Shown here: positions 35,547 to 42,697 of the stretch, piece after piece
Position numbering within the stretch: position 1 is the stretch's first letter
How the letters are laid out: every line of letters begins with the position of its first letter
Assembly (NCBI RefSeq): GCF_009828105.1
Contig: NZ_WTYQ01000002.1
Coordinates: 620,001-684,000 of the forward strand
From: Altericroceibacterium indicum
Lineage (GTDB): Bacteria > Pseudomonadota > Alphaproteobacteria > Sphingomonadales > Sphingomonadaceae
DNA length: 64,000 bases
Reading direction: 5' to 3'
Notes under the pieces: generated by a model
Told to the model about the DNA's origin: nothing
Databases searched by the model: none
The model's input: only the letters and a program-made list of their open reading frames with translations
Program-made: the position numbers and the translations under genes

Positions 35547-35940
35547 CAGCATCACCCTGCGTTCCCGACGCATCGCCAAGGCCAGCGGCTTCCAATGCTT
35601 TGTGAACAACCGCATCAGCGCTTGACGGTTTAGCCACAAGCTGCGCCCCCAAACTGCGAACCAGTTCGTTACGGCGGTCAAGATCCCCGGAGTGAAGCAG
35701 GAAGGGAATACCGCTTTGCTTCAAGTGTTTGGCCACAGGGGCACAGGTTTCGCCATCGCGCAGGCTGACATCCAGCACGGCGACTTTGATAGCCTTATTG
35801 CTATCCAGCAGCTTCAGAGCCTGTGCAACATTGGTCGCACATAGTGGCTCAGCACCCACGTCTTCTACGGCAAATTCCAGATCCATCAGGATCAACGGCT
35901 CATCTTCAAGCAGTAATATGGAGCAACCCGCAGCGTTCAT
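35521..35940 (-). CDS. Single-domain response regulator partner of the LOV kinase (LovR-like)
   Basis: This 139-residue stand-alone receiver has acidic residues in LLEDEP (about 10-15), phosphoacceptor Asp57 in VLDVSL and Lys104 in VAKPS. The switch segment reads IPFLLHSG (about 78-85). Its start overlaps the LOV kinase stop by four bases, so it is almost certainly the cognate partner. In Erythrobacter and Caulobacter such LovR proteins drain phosphate from the kinase and dampen the general stress response; the same role is inferred here. Confidence 0.88.
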   Translation of the reverse strand: MNAAGCSILLLEDEPLILMDLEFAVEDVGAEPLCATNVAQALKLLDSNKAIKVAVLDVSLRDGETCAPVAKHLKQSGIPFLLHSGDLDRRNELVRSLGAQLVAKPSSADAVVHKALEAAGLGDASGTQGDAVSRDDIAA

Positions 35941-37046
35941 ATTTTTTCTCTCAATGGGACAGTCACCAGTGCATCCAGCCCTTGCTTGTTCCAGTTTCTC
36001 TCAATTTTACCGCCACTATGGCGCAACAAACGCTCTACAATCGCATCACCAGTACCGGACTTGGGCTTTTCACCTGGCGGCAGTGTTTGAACAGTTGGTC
36101 CACATTTCTCGACCCATGTCACCTCGAGGTGAACACCTAATGCATCTTCCCGCGCAAACCAGTTGATCGCGACCGAGCCTTCATCGTCAGACCATGCACC
36201 ATGCTTCATGGCATTGGCCGCCAGTTCATGAAGGACCATGCCCACCAAGGACACAATCTGGAATGGAACGCGCAAACCATTGCCGAGGAAGTGAAGGCGC
36301 CCTTCTTCGGAATCATAAGGCTCCAGAATGGCTCTGATCGCCTGGCCTATTTCAATGCTGCCGGTGGAGGCTTCATCCAGCGTTGTCTCATATGCCCGGC
36401 CCAGTGCCTGGATTCTGCCATTGATTTCGGACGCTTCTGTCTCGATGTGTCGCACACGACCGGTGATGTTCACGATGCCCGAAATCACCGAAAACATGTT
36501 CTTCATCCGGTGCGACAATTCGCGCGCCATCATTTTGGCGTTTTGTTCTTCCGCCCGTGCAGCACGAACATCGGATACGTCCCATTGGCTGCCGAAAAAA
36601 TACAGCAGTTCTCCATTCGCATCGTAAATCGGACCGAGATGAAGGGCGTTCCAGAATTCCGAACCATCCTTACGGTAATTCAGGAGTTCGACGACCACAA
36701 CGTCTTCATGGCGAAGGGCCTTACGGACCTTTCCGACCTGAACAGGATCGGTACCCGGCCCCTGTAAAATATTACAACTGCGCCCTGAAACCTCGGCTTC
36801 AGAATAGCCGGTTAGTTGATGGAAGGCGCGATTGGAAAATACAATTGGCAAATGCGGCTGCTTGGGATCGCACAGGCAGACTGCCATGCGGGTCTGCGCC
36901 ATAGCCTGTTCAAACAAAACGCCTGACGGGCTCGAAAAGCCTTCTTCAGCGCGCATTCCAGACAAATAGTTACGTCCACCATCAAATTCTACGCGATGCG
37001 CCTGATCTTCTGCCATGGAAGAAGGTTCAGGGTGGTTATTGGCCAT
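35937..37046 (-). CDS. Blue-light LOV-domain HWE histidine kinase
   Basis: This soluble 369-residue kinase senses blue light through flavin. The LOV domain (about 45-155) has the adduct-forming Cys91 in GRSCNILQG, Asn123 and Asn133 in the NYRKDGSEFWN strand, and Gln154 in FFGSQ. It is followed by a HWE/HisKA_2 dimerisation domain with His179 in ELSHRMKN and an HATPase domain with N-box HELAANAMKHGA. The layout matches the LOV-HWE kinases of Erythrobacter litoralis (EL346 type), which feed PhyR and LovR. A perfect sigma-EcfG promoter lies upstream, so the light sensor is probably induced by the pathway it controls. Confidence 0.93.
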   Translation of the reverse strand: MANNHPEPSSMAEDQAHRVEFDGGRNYLSGMRAEEGFSSPSGVLFEQAMAQTRMAVCLCDPKQPHLPIVFSNRAFHQLTGYSEAEVSGRSCNILQGPGTDPVQVGKVRKALRHEDVVVVELLNYRKDGSEFWNALHLGPIYDANGELLYFFGSQWDVSDVRAARAEEQNAKMMARELSHRMKNMFSVISGIVNITGRVRHIETEASEINGRIQALGRAYETTLDEASTGSIEIGQAIRAILEPYDSEEGRLHFLGNGLRVPFQIVSLVGMVLHELAANAMKHGAWSDDEGSVAINWFAREDALGVHLEVTWVEKCGPTVQTLPPGEKPKSGTGDAIVERLLRHSGGKIERNWNKQGLDALVTVPLREKI

Positions 37047-37092
37047 TGTCCGTTCCTTTCTCCGGTAGGCAGGGTCAGTATTCCAAGCAATT

Positions 37093-37117
37093 AACGACGT
37101 TTCGGAAAGCTCGTTCC
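37093..37117 (-). promoter_or_regulatory. Sigma-EcfG promoter of the LOV kinase operon
   Basis: On the minus strand GGAAC (37117-37113), a 16-base spacer and CGTT (37096-37093) match the EcfG consensus exactly. The predicted leader before the kinase start is about 40 bases. Confidence 0.8.
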
Positions 37118-37188
37118 CCGCCTATACTTGCAAAGCCTTGTCTTGACGCTAAGCCGCGTACTGACAGAGAGTAAAGGAACCCAAGCCC

Positions 37189-37503
37189 ATGAGCATCGAC
37201 AACGCAGATGAAGAATACGTATTTGACGAAGAAAGCGGCGAATGGATGCCTGCATCTGAACTTGCAGCCAAGCAATCTCAATCGTCGCAAGTCGAAGTGC
37301 GTGATGCCGTCGGCAATCTTCTGGCGGATGGCGATCAGGTTACGCTGATCAAGGACCTCACCGTAAAAGGTGCAGGCCAGACACTGAAGCAAGGTACGTT
37401 GATCAAGTCCATTCGCCTCACCGGAGACGAACAGGAAATCGACTGCAAATACCCCGGTATCAAAGGCCTCGTTCTGCGCGCTGAATTTGTGAAGAAGCGC
37501 TAA
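37189..37503 (+). CDS. PhnA/YjdM-type protein lacking the zinc ribbon
   Basis: This 104-residue protein has the C-terminal PhnA domain (about 36-103, including VRDAVGNLLADGDQVTLIKDL and VKGAGQTLKQGT). Family members usually carry an N-terminal zinc ribbon with four Cys; here this part is an acidic segment (about 1-32) with no Cys. The annotation as phosphonate protein is historical and the real function is unknown. The gene stands alone, divergent from the LOV kinase and followed by a terminator. Confidence 0.85.
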   Translation: MSIDNADEEYVFDEESGEWMPASELAAKQSQSSQVEVRDAVGNLLADGDQVTLIKDLTVKGAGQTLKQGTLIKSIRLTGDEQEIDCKYPGIKGLVLRAEFVKKR

Positions 37504-37530
37504 AATCAGAACTCTAGGATCTACAAATGA

Positions 37531-37567
37531 AACGGGCCTCATCACTGAGGCCCGTTCATCTTTTTAT
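37531..37567 (+). terminator. Bidirectional terminator between the PhnA-type and fasciclin genes
   Basis: AACGGGCCTCA (37531-37541) and TGAGGCCCGTT (37546-37556) form a perfect 11-bp stem with a 4-base loop, followed by CATCTTTTT on the plus strand. Confidence 0.85.
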
Positions 37568-37580
37568 TCTGTCCGTCCGA

Positions 37581-38138
37581 TCAATGCGGGGAAAGAACAG
37601 TATCGATTGAGTACAAGTAACCGTTAGACGCTTCTGTACCGTCATCGGTGACCTTGGCCTTGTCGCCATTGCCATCGGTCAGGACGATCGTATCACCCTG
37701 GAGGGTTGCGGTCAGCTTGCCACCTTCAACCGTTTCCAGTTCAGCCTTGCCCTTGCCATCTTCGATAGCCTTGGTCAGCGCAGCCTTATCCATCGCGCCT
37801 TTGACGATGTGATAGTTGATGAGGGCTGCCAGATTCTTCTGCTGTTCCGGCACGCTCAGCTTGTCCAGCTTGCCTTTTGGCATGTGGTCAAAAGCTTCAT
37901 TGGTCGGCGCGAACAGAGTGTAAGGGCCATGGGCGATGAGGCTTCCGCCGAGCATGGCAGAACGCACAACATCCAGGAATTTCGAAAGATCGGCATTATC
38001 GGCAGCAGCCGACGCAATTGGGCCGGGGCCAGTCGGAGCGGGGGTAGCAGCTTCGGTGGCTTCCGGAGCAGGCTCCGATCCGCAAGCTGCCAGCGCGAGC
38101 GTCGCTCCGGCAAGAAGCGGAATGGCAAAACGTTTCAT
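37581..38138 (-). CDS. Fasciclin-domain lipoprotein
   Basis: This 185-residue protein has a lipoprotein signal peptide with lipobox LAAC (Cys19), an Ala/Pro/Glu-rich linker (about 20-45) and one FAS1 domain (about 50-183). The FAS1 hallmarks are GPYTLFAPTNEAF and the later NYHIVKG. FAS1 domains mediate adhesion or protein contacts on cell surfaces. An inverted repeat with ACGGTA arms lies about 125 bases upstream. Confidence 0.9.
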   Translation of the reverse strand: MKRFAIPLLAGATLALAACGSEPAPEATEAATPAPTGPGPIASAAADNADLSKFLDVVRSAMLGGSLIAHGPYTLFAPTNEAFDHMPKGKLDKLSVPEQQKNLAALINYHIVKGAMDKAALTKAIEDGKGKAELETVEGGKLTATLQGDTIVLTDGNGDKAKVTDDGTEASNGYLYSIDTVLSPH

Positions 38139-38262
38139 TGGACGAGCTTCCTCATTGATTTTGTTTCCTCGGCAACCATCTAAAACTCAGGCGAGCCATC
38201 AGGATTCCGTGCAGAGCGACTTGTCTCACCGCAACGCACCATGCAAGAGAGCAGTTGCGATA

Positions 38263-38280
38263 ACGGTACTATAATACCGT
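38263..38280. repeat. Operator-like inverted repeat upstream of the fasciclin gene
   Basis: ACGGTA (38263-38268) and TACCGT (38275-38280) form a perfect inverted repeat around a 6-base A/T centre. It lies between two minus-strand genes and could be a regulator binding site for the fasciclin gene. The binding protein is unknown. Confidence 0.4.
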
Positions 38281-38302
38281 GTTTTCGTATCCGAATTCGG
38301 TT

Positions 38303-38752
38303 TCAGAGCGTTTTGGAGGGGTTTTTGGTCAAGCTAAATGGCTGACTGTCCGTCCATGCACAGCCATACAGAGTCTCTGCCGCAAGCTTCAGTGTCACCG
38401 TAAAAGGATAGCTGCGATCGGACATGCCATCGCTGCATGTCCCCGGCGTCACCATAATATCGAGTTGCATCCCATCCAGTCTGCCAGCGAGTGAAAGCCC
38501 ACCACGACCACCAAACCGGTCCACTGTGATCGTTTCACCCGCTTGATTTTCAGGCGTGGTGTACGTCAATGTAGTGCCCCGGGCCTCCCCGCCCCAAAAA
38601 GGTTCCGTGCCCGTCAGATGGAGCGTTTCACTGTCTGAGATTCCGGCAAATGGCTTGGAATCGAGCGTATCCCCCGGAACTCTGGGATCGTCCCCGGAGG
38701 AGCAAGCTGCCAGCAGAACGGGCAATAGAACAGGCAAAACGCGCGGTTTCAT
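38303..38752 (-). CDS. COG3650-type lipoprotein
   Basis: This 149-residue protein has a lipoprotein signal peptide (lipobox LAAC, Cys17) and a domain with GTEPFWGGEARGTTLTY and the paired Cys in GTCSDGMSDRSYPF and LYGCAW. That pattern is shared by COG3650/YbaY-like periplasmic proteins of unknown function. The two conserved Cys probably form a disulfide. It lies upstream of the fasciclin gene on the same strand, 165 bases away. Confidence 0.8.
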   Translation of the reverse strand: MKPRVLPVLLPVLLAACSSGDDPRVPGDTLDSKPFAGISDSETLHLTGTEPFWGGEARGTTLTYTTPENQAGETITVDRFGGRGGLSLAGRLDGMQLDIMVTPGTCSDGMSDRSYPFTVTLKLAAETLYGCAWTDSQPFSLTKNPSKTL

Positions 38753-38848
38753 AAGAGATATTTGCGTCCGTTCTGAAGAAATCGCAAGACTGCTTGGAAT
38801 GGCTGTGCTCTCGACAAGTGGCCAGCGCTACGGCAGTGATCAGCGTTC

Positions 38849-39322
38849 ATGCAAACAGCCAACCCTGCCTCGCCCCTCACAATTCTCGTCGATGCCGATG
38901 CCTGTCCGGTAAAAGAGGAAGTCTACAAAGTCGCTTCACGTCATAAGGTGCCGGTCAGCATCGTCAGCAATTCACCGTTCCGCGTGCCTTTGAGCCCTCT
39001 GGTGACGCGGGTAGTGGTCGATGACGGATTTGATGCCGCCGATGATTGGATTGCCGAACGTGCTGGTCCGCAAACAATCGTGATTACAGCCGATATTCTG
39101 CTGGCAGATCGCTGCGTGAAAGCAGGCGCATCCGTTCTCGCCCATAATGGCAAGCCCTTTACCGCCAATTCGATAGGCGGGGCGATTGCCACACGGGCGA
39201 TCATGGCGGATTTGCGCGCAGGCGGAGACATTGTGGGCGGCCCGCCGCCTTTTTCCAAATCGGACCGTTCGCGCTTTTTGTCAGCTCTCGATGAAGCGCT
39301 GGTCAGGCTATCCCGGCGTTAA
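38849..39322 (+). CDS. YaiI/YqxD family protein (UPF0178)
   Basis: This 157-residue protein belongs to the UPF0178 family, related to PIN-like nucleases. It starts the family core with ILVDADACPVKEEVYKVASR and has DDWIAERAGPQTIVITADI and the C-terminal GGPPPFSKSDRSRFLSALD. The activity is not established. It converges on a small hypothetical gene, overlapping by four bases. Confidence 0.92.
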   Translation: MQTANPASPLTILVDADACPVKEEVYKVASRHKVPVSIVSNSPFRVPLSPLVTRVVVDDGFDAADDWIAERAGPQTIVITADILLADRCVKAGASVLAHNGKPFTANSIGGAIATRAIMADLRAGGDIVGGPPPFSKSDRSRFLSALDEALVRLSRR

Positions 39323-39483
39323 GTCTTCGGCTCCGCTTTCTTCGCCTTATGTGCGGCAATCTGTTCATCAATCTGGGCAATACGCATACGCTCTGGCGTG
39401 TCTCGGGGAAGACCCTTCAGGCGGCAGGTTGCCCACAGCGCCTTGCGCTCTGATTCCAGATTCTTGAGATAAAGATCAGCCAT
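39319..39483 (-). CDS. Small hypothetical protein (54 aa)
   Basis: This short protein (starting MADLYLKNLESERKAL) is helical and charged, with the conserved-looking stretch TPERMRIAQIDEQIAAHKAK. GGAGAA lies 5 bases before the ATG at 39483. A longer frame begins at 39597, overlapping the stop of the next gene as TGATG, and would give 92 residues; the strong ribosome binding site favours the short form. No family is recognised. Confidence 0.5.
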   Translation of the reverse strand: MADLYLKNLESERKALWATCRLKGLPRDTPERMRIAQIDEQIAAHKAKKAEPKT

Positions 39484-39596
39484 AAATTCTCCGGTGATGG
39501 GCAAAACCTCATAGCCGCCATCACCGCCAAGGAACAGGCGGGAGGCAGAATATCCTGTGGGGGCCTGCAAAATGAGAGCAGATACGCCCTGCCCCA

Positions 39597-39902
39597 TCAG
39601 CCTTTCATCAGGCGGCGGCGATTTGCTTTGACAGGTTTGCTGTAATGCTGAACCGCACGGCGCATGGTGGCTTCCGGGCTGGACGGACCAGCCATGGCCA
39701 GCTTCATCGCAAGCGACATATTGGCGTCGATCTTTTCATCCACCATCAATTGCGCTTCACGTTCAGCCGTTTTCCCGCCCTGGGCCATACGGATCGTGCG
39801 AAGTGCAATCACCGAACAGGCGTCAGACCAAAGCTGCATACCAGATGCACCCAACTGAAGCCAATCGGCCATCGGATTGAAATTTTGAGATTTGCGCGGC
39901 AT
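39597..39902 (-). CDS. Hypothetical protein (101 aa)
   Basis: This 101-residue protein is mostly helical (LGASGMQLWSDACSVIALR near the N-terminus) with a basic C-terminal tail (KPVKANRRRLMKG). Its composition recalls short phasin-like or granule proteins, but the resemblance is too weak for a call. The frame continues upstream to 40100, but that part would run into the divergent GFA gene. The downstream 54-aa gene is 114 bases away and may be coupled with it. Confidence 0.55.
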   Translation of the reverse strand: MPRKSQNFNPMADWLQLGASGMQLWSDACSVIALRTIRMAQGGKTAEREAQLMVDEKIDANMSLAMKLAMAGPSSPEATMRRAVQHYSKPVKANRRRLMKG

Positions 39903-40078
39903 GCGACAAGTGCCTTTTATAGACCTGCGAGAAATGACAGGCGTTATAGAGACTACGTTTGGCAGTTCTTCCAGTTTCAGCAAGCCCGGATATGCCCGTA
40001 TAGATGCAAGCCTTGCCTGTGACCGCCCAATAGAGCAGCTTTGCGCAAAAGCCAAATCACTGGAATGGAGAACGCCAA

Positions 40079-40513
40079 ATGCCCGAAGATTCTGCGACAC
40101 ATGTGCTCCTGCTCGGGCAATGCCTTTGCGGCGCGGTATCGATTACTCTTGAACAGCCCGATCCTGCGATTTCCGTATGCCACTGCCAGATGTGCCTGCG
40201 CTGGAATGGTGGGGCATTTGCTGGGATAAAAGGTATCGGTCACCGGATCGATGGCGAAGATTCGGTGCAAACCTATCGTTCATCCGACTGGGCCGAACGC
40301 GCTTCTTGCAGCACTTGCGGTTCGTCCTTGTGGTATCATTACCTGCCCAGTGACCATTACTCCTTCAGTGCAGGCCTCTTCATTCTGCCCGAACAGATGG
40401 CGATCAGTGAACAGATCTTTGTGGATGAAAAGCCGCATTGGTACGATTTCGCGCAGCAAAGCGTGATGAAAACAGGCCCGGAAGTGCTGAAAGAGGCGGG
40501 GATTGAGGGCTGA
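40079..40513 (+). CDS. GFA family (Mss4-like) zinc-binding protein
   Basis: This 144-residue protein has the glutathione-dependent formaldehyde-activating enzyme (GFA) fold. The structural zinc ligands are Cys in GQCLCGAV, the catalytic-type cluster is CHCQMCLRW and the closing pair is CSTCGSSLWYH. Most members of this family have no proven activity. It stands between convergent and divergent hypothetical or transporter genes without metabolic context. Confidence 0.88.
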   Translation: MPEDSATHVLLLGQCLCGAVSITLEQPDPAISVCHCQMCLRWNGGAFAGIKGIGHRIDGEDSVQTYRSSDWAERASCSTCGSSLWYHYLPSDHYSFSAGLFILPEQMAISEQIFVDEKPHWYDFAQQSVMKTGPEVLKEAGIEG

Positions 40514-40518
40514 TCCCC

Positions 40519-41421
40519 TCAATCCGGCAGCAATTCCGTCCGCTTTACCCGGTGCCGTTCATGCATATCGGTCAGCGTCGTGCCGATGGAAGCCACGATG
40601 ATGAGGCCAATCGCACCCCATTGGAGGAGCGGCAGAGTTTCGCCCAGTAACAGCAGCCCCATCATGGCGCCGATAGCCGGTTCAAGACTCGTCAGCGTGC
40701 CGAACATTTGCGGCGGCAGGCGGCGCAGCGTGTACATCTCCAGCGAATAGGGCAGCGCGCTGGATAAAAGGCCGACCAACACCGCCACTCCCAGCACCGA
40801 TGGCTGGAGGAGGCTCATCCCGGCATGGGCAATCCCTACTGGCAGCACCAGACCGGCAGCCACAATCATGCCGAGCGATGTCGCCATGGCCCCATGATCC
40901 AGCCCTGCCCGTCTGCCGGTGAGGATATAGAAGGCCCAGCACACCCCTGCACCAAGTGCATAGAGCGCGCCAACCCAATCCACCCCGGCAATGCCCTTCC
41001 CGATGGGTAGCAAGATAGCGAGACCCGCTATGGCAAAGCCGATCCACAGGAAGTCGATTTTACGGCGTGATGAGAAGATGGCCACGGCCAGCGGCCCGCT
41101 GAATTCCAGCGCCAGTGCAATGCCCAGCGGCAAAGTCCTCAGCGACATATAGAATAGCAGATTCATGCCGCCCATCGTCAGGCCGTAAAACAGCACCGGT
41201 TTCCAGGTGTGCCGCGAAAAACGCACCCGCCATGGGCGCATAACGGCCGCCAGCATCAAAGCCGCAAAAGTCAGGCGCAGCGCCGTGGTCCCTTGCGCCC
41301 CCACTGCCGGGAAAAGCTGCTTGGCCAGCGTCACCCCATAGGCAATGGACAGCATTCCGCACACCAGCATCACCACCGGGAGCAATGACGCGACCACACT
41401 GTTTTCCTGCCTGAATTCCAT
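40519..41421 (-). CDS. EamA/RhtA-type DMT family exporter
   Basis: This 300-residue inner-membrane protein has ten predicted helices in two EamA halves. Its closest family resemblance is to RhtA, the threonine/homoserine exporter (LPLGIALALEFSGPLAVAI). An Lrp/AsnC-type regulator is transcribed divergently from it, which fits an amino-acid efflux pair. The start at 41421 (MEFRQ) is chosen over 41448; neither has a strong ribosome binding site. Confidence 0.85.
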   Translation of the reverse strand: MEFRQENSVVASLLPVVMLVCGMLSIAYGVTLAKQLFPAVGAQGTTALRLTFAALMLAAVMRPWRVRFSRHTWKPVLFYGLTMGGMNLLFYMSLRTLPLGIALALEFSGPLAVAIFSSRRKIDFLWIGFAIAGLAILLPIGKGIAGVDWVGALYALGAGVCWAFYILTGRRAGLDHGAMATSLGMIVAAGLVLPVGIAHAGMSLLQPSVLGVAVLVGLLSSALPYSLEMYTLRRLPPQMFGTLTSLEPAIGAMMGLLLLGETLPLLQWGAIGLIIVASIGTTLTDMHERHRVKRTELLPD

Positions 41422-41543
41422 TTGCTGACGTGCTTTCCAAGGGACCATTTTGAGAAACTATTTGGGAAGCCAATAGCCTTTTTTCTCGCCAAAAGCGGTT
41501 GATCTTGCCAAGCAAGTGATAAAATTTATCACGCAGGCACAAG

Positions 41544-42017
41544 ATGGCACCGCCCCCTAAACTCGACGCGATTGATCGCCGGATATTGGAACAGCTCCAG
41601 CACGATGCGCGGATGCCGATGGAGCATCTGGCGGAACGTGTCGGCCTGTCTGCGCCAGCCTGCTATCGCCGTGTGCGCCGCTTACGTGAAACGCGTGCTA
41701 TCCTGCGCGAAACGGCGGTGGTAGACCCGCAAGTCATGGGCTGGACCTTGACGATGATCGTGCTCGTGTCACTGGAGCGGGAAGGTTCAAGCACAGCGGA
41801 TGATCTGATGCGCAAGCTGGAAGCGGAACCGCAAGTGCTCGAAGCAGGGCAGATTACCGGCGAACATGATTTTGCAGTCAAGATCATTGCCCGCAGCATG
41901 GAAGATTATGACGAGCTGACCCGGCGCATCTTCGTGGAAGAAGAGCATGTCCGCACCTTTGAAACGCTGGTGATTTACCGGCAATCCAAAAAGCCCAAGA
42001 TTATCCCGATTGCCTGA
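41544..42017 (+). CDS. Lrp/AsnC family transcriptional regulator
   Basis: This 157-residue regulator has an N-terminal winged helix-turn-helix (about 8-65, with DAIDRRILEQLQHDARMP and SAPACYRRVRRLR) and a C-terminal RAM domain (about 75-150) that binds amino acids. It is divergent from an RhtA-like exporter, and the 122-base intergenic region should contain its operator. The ligand is unknown. Confidence 0.92.
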   Translation: MAPPPKLDAIDRRILEQLQHDARMPMEHLAERVGLSAPACYRRVRRLRETRAILRETAVVDPQVMGWTLTMIVLVSLEREGSSTADDLMRKLEAEPQVLEAGQITGEHDFAVKIIARSMEDYDELTRRIFVEEEHVRTFETLVIYRQSKKPKIIPIA

Positions 42018-42022
42018 TCCCG

Positions 42023-42622
42023 TCAGGCCATGGCCTGCCATTCACGCACGGCATCAAAAGGCGCAACGAGCATCAGCACATTCAAGGCCAATCCGTCGCG
42101 GATGATAAAGCCGGTCAGCACTTCCAGCACCACTGCCAGCCCGGCGCTCACCCACCATTGCACGCGGGCAGCGAAGAGGAAGCCCAGCGTCATCCAGCCG
42201 ATGTCTGACATGGAATTGATGATGGAATCGCCCACATAGCCCCAACTCACGGTAACATCGCGGTAACGGTCGATGACAAATGGTGTGTTTTCGAACACTT
42301 CCCAAGCCGCTTCCACCAGCACAGCCAGCGGCAGGCCCCAGCTTTTGGGCGCCAGGGTAAGAGGCTGACATTTGACGAGGAATGCCCAGGCTCCGGCGTA
42401 GAACAAAAGGCCATGGATGAAGTGGCTGGGCGTATACCAATCGGCTATATGCTGGCTGTTTTCTGCCGATTGCACCACACCATGCCAAAGCTTCACCGTT
42501 CCGCAGGCGCAGATCGGTGGACGGCCCATGACAAACAGAATGGCGAGCGCCACCAGCGCAATAATGGCTGAGATGATCCAGGCCTTGCGGCTGGGCCAAA
42601 GAGTGGAGGAGGTGTTGTCCAT
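42023..42622 (-). CDS. UPF0314/DUF2585 family membrane protein
   Basis: This 199-residue protein has four or five membrane helices and the signature GRPPICACGTVKLWHG with two nearby Cys, followed by SQHIADWYTPSHFIHG, which is typical of the DUF2585 family of alphaproteobacteria. The function is unknown. The start at 42622 is chosen because the longer frame adds an uncharacteristic N-terminus that runs towards the DUF885 gene. Confidence 0.88.
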   Translation of the reverse strand: MDNTSSTLWPSRKAWIISAIIALVALAILFVMGRPPICACGTVKLWHGVVQSAENSQHIADWYTPSHFIHGLLFYAGAWAFLVKCQPLTLAPKSWGLPLAVLVEAAWEVFENTPFVIDRYRDVTVSWGYVGDSIINSMSDIGWMTLGFLFAARVQWWVSAGLAVVLEVLTGFIIRDGLALNVLMLVAPFDAVREWQAMA

Positions 42623-42697
42623 CCCCACTTGTTGCCAGAAACGTGCCCGATAACAAGCCTCCCCGGCCAGCGCTTGCCAGCCGGGGAGAGCCAATGT

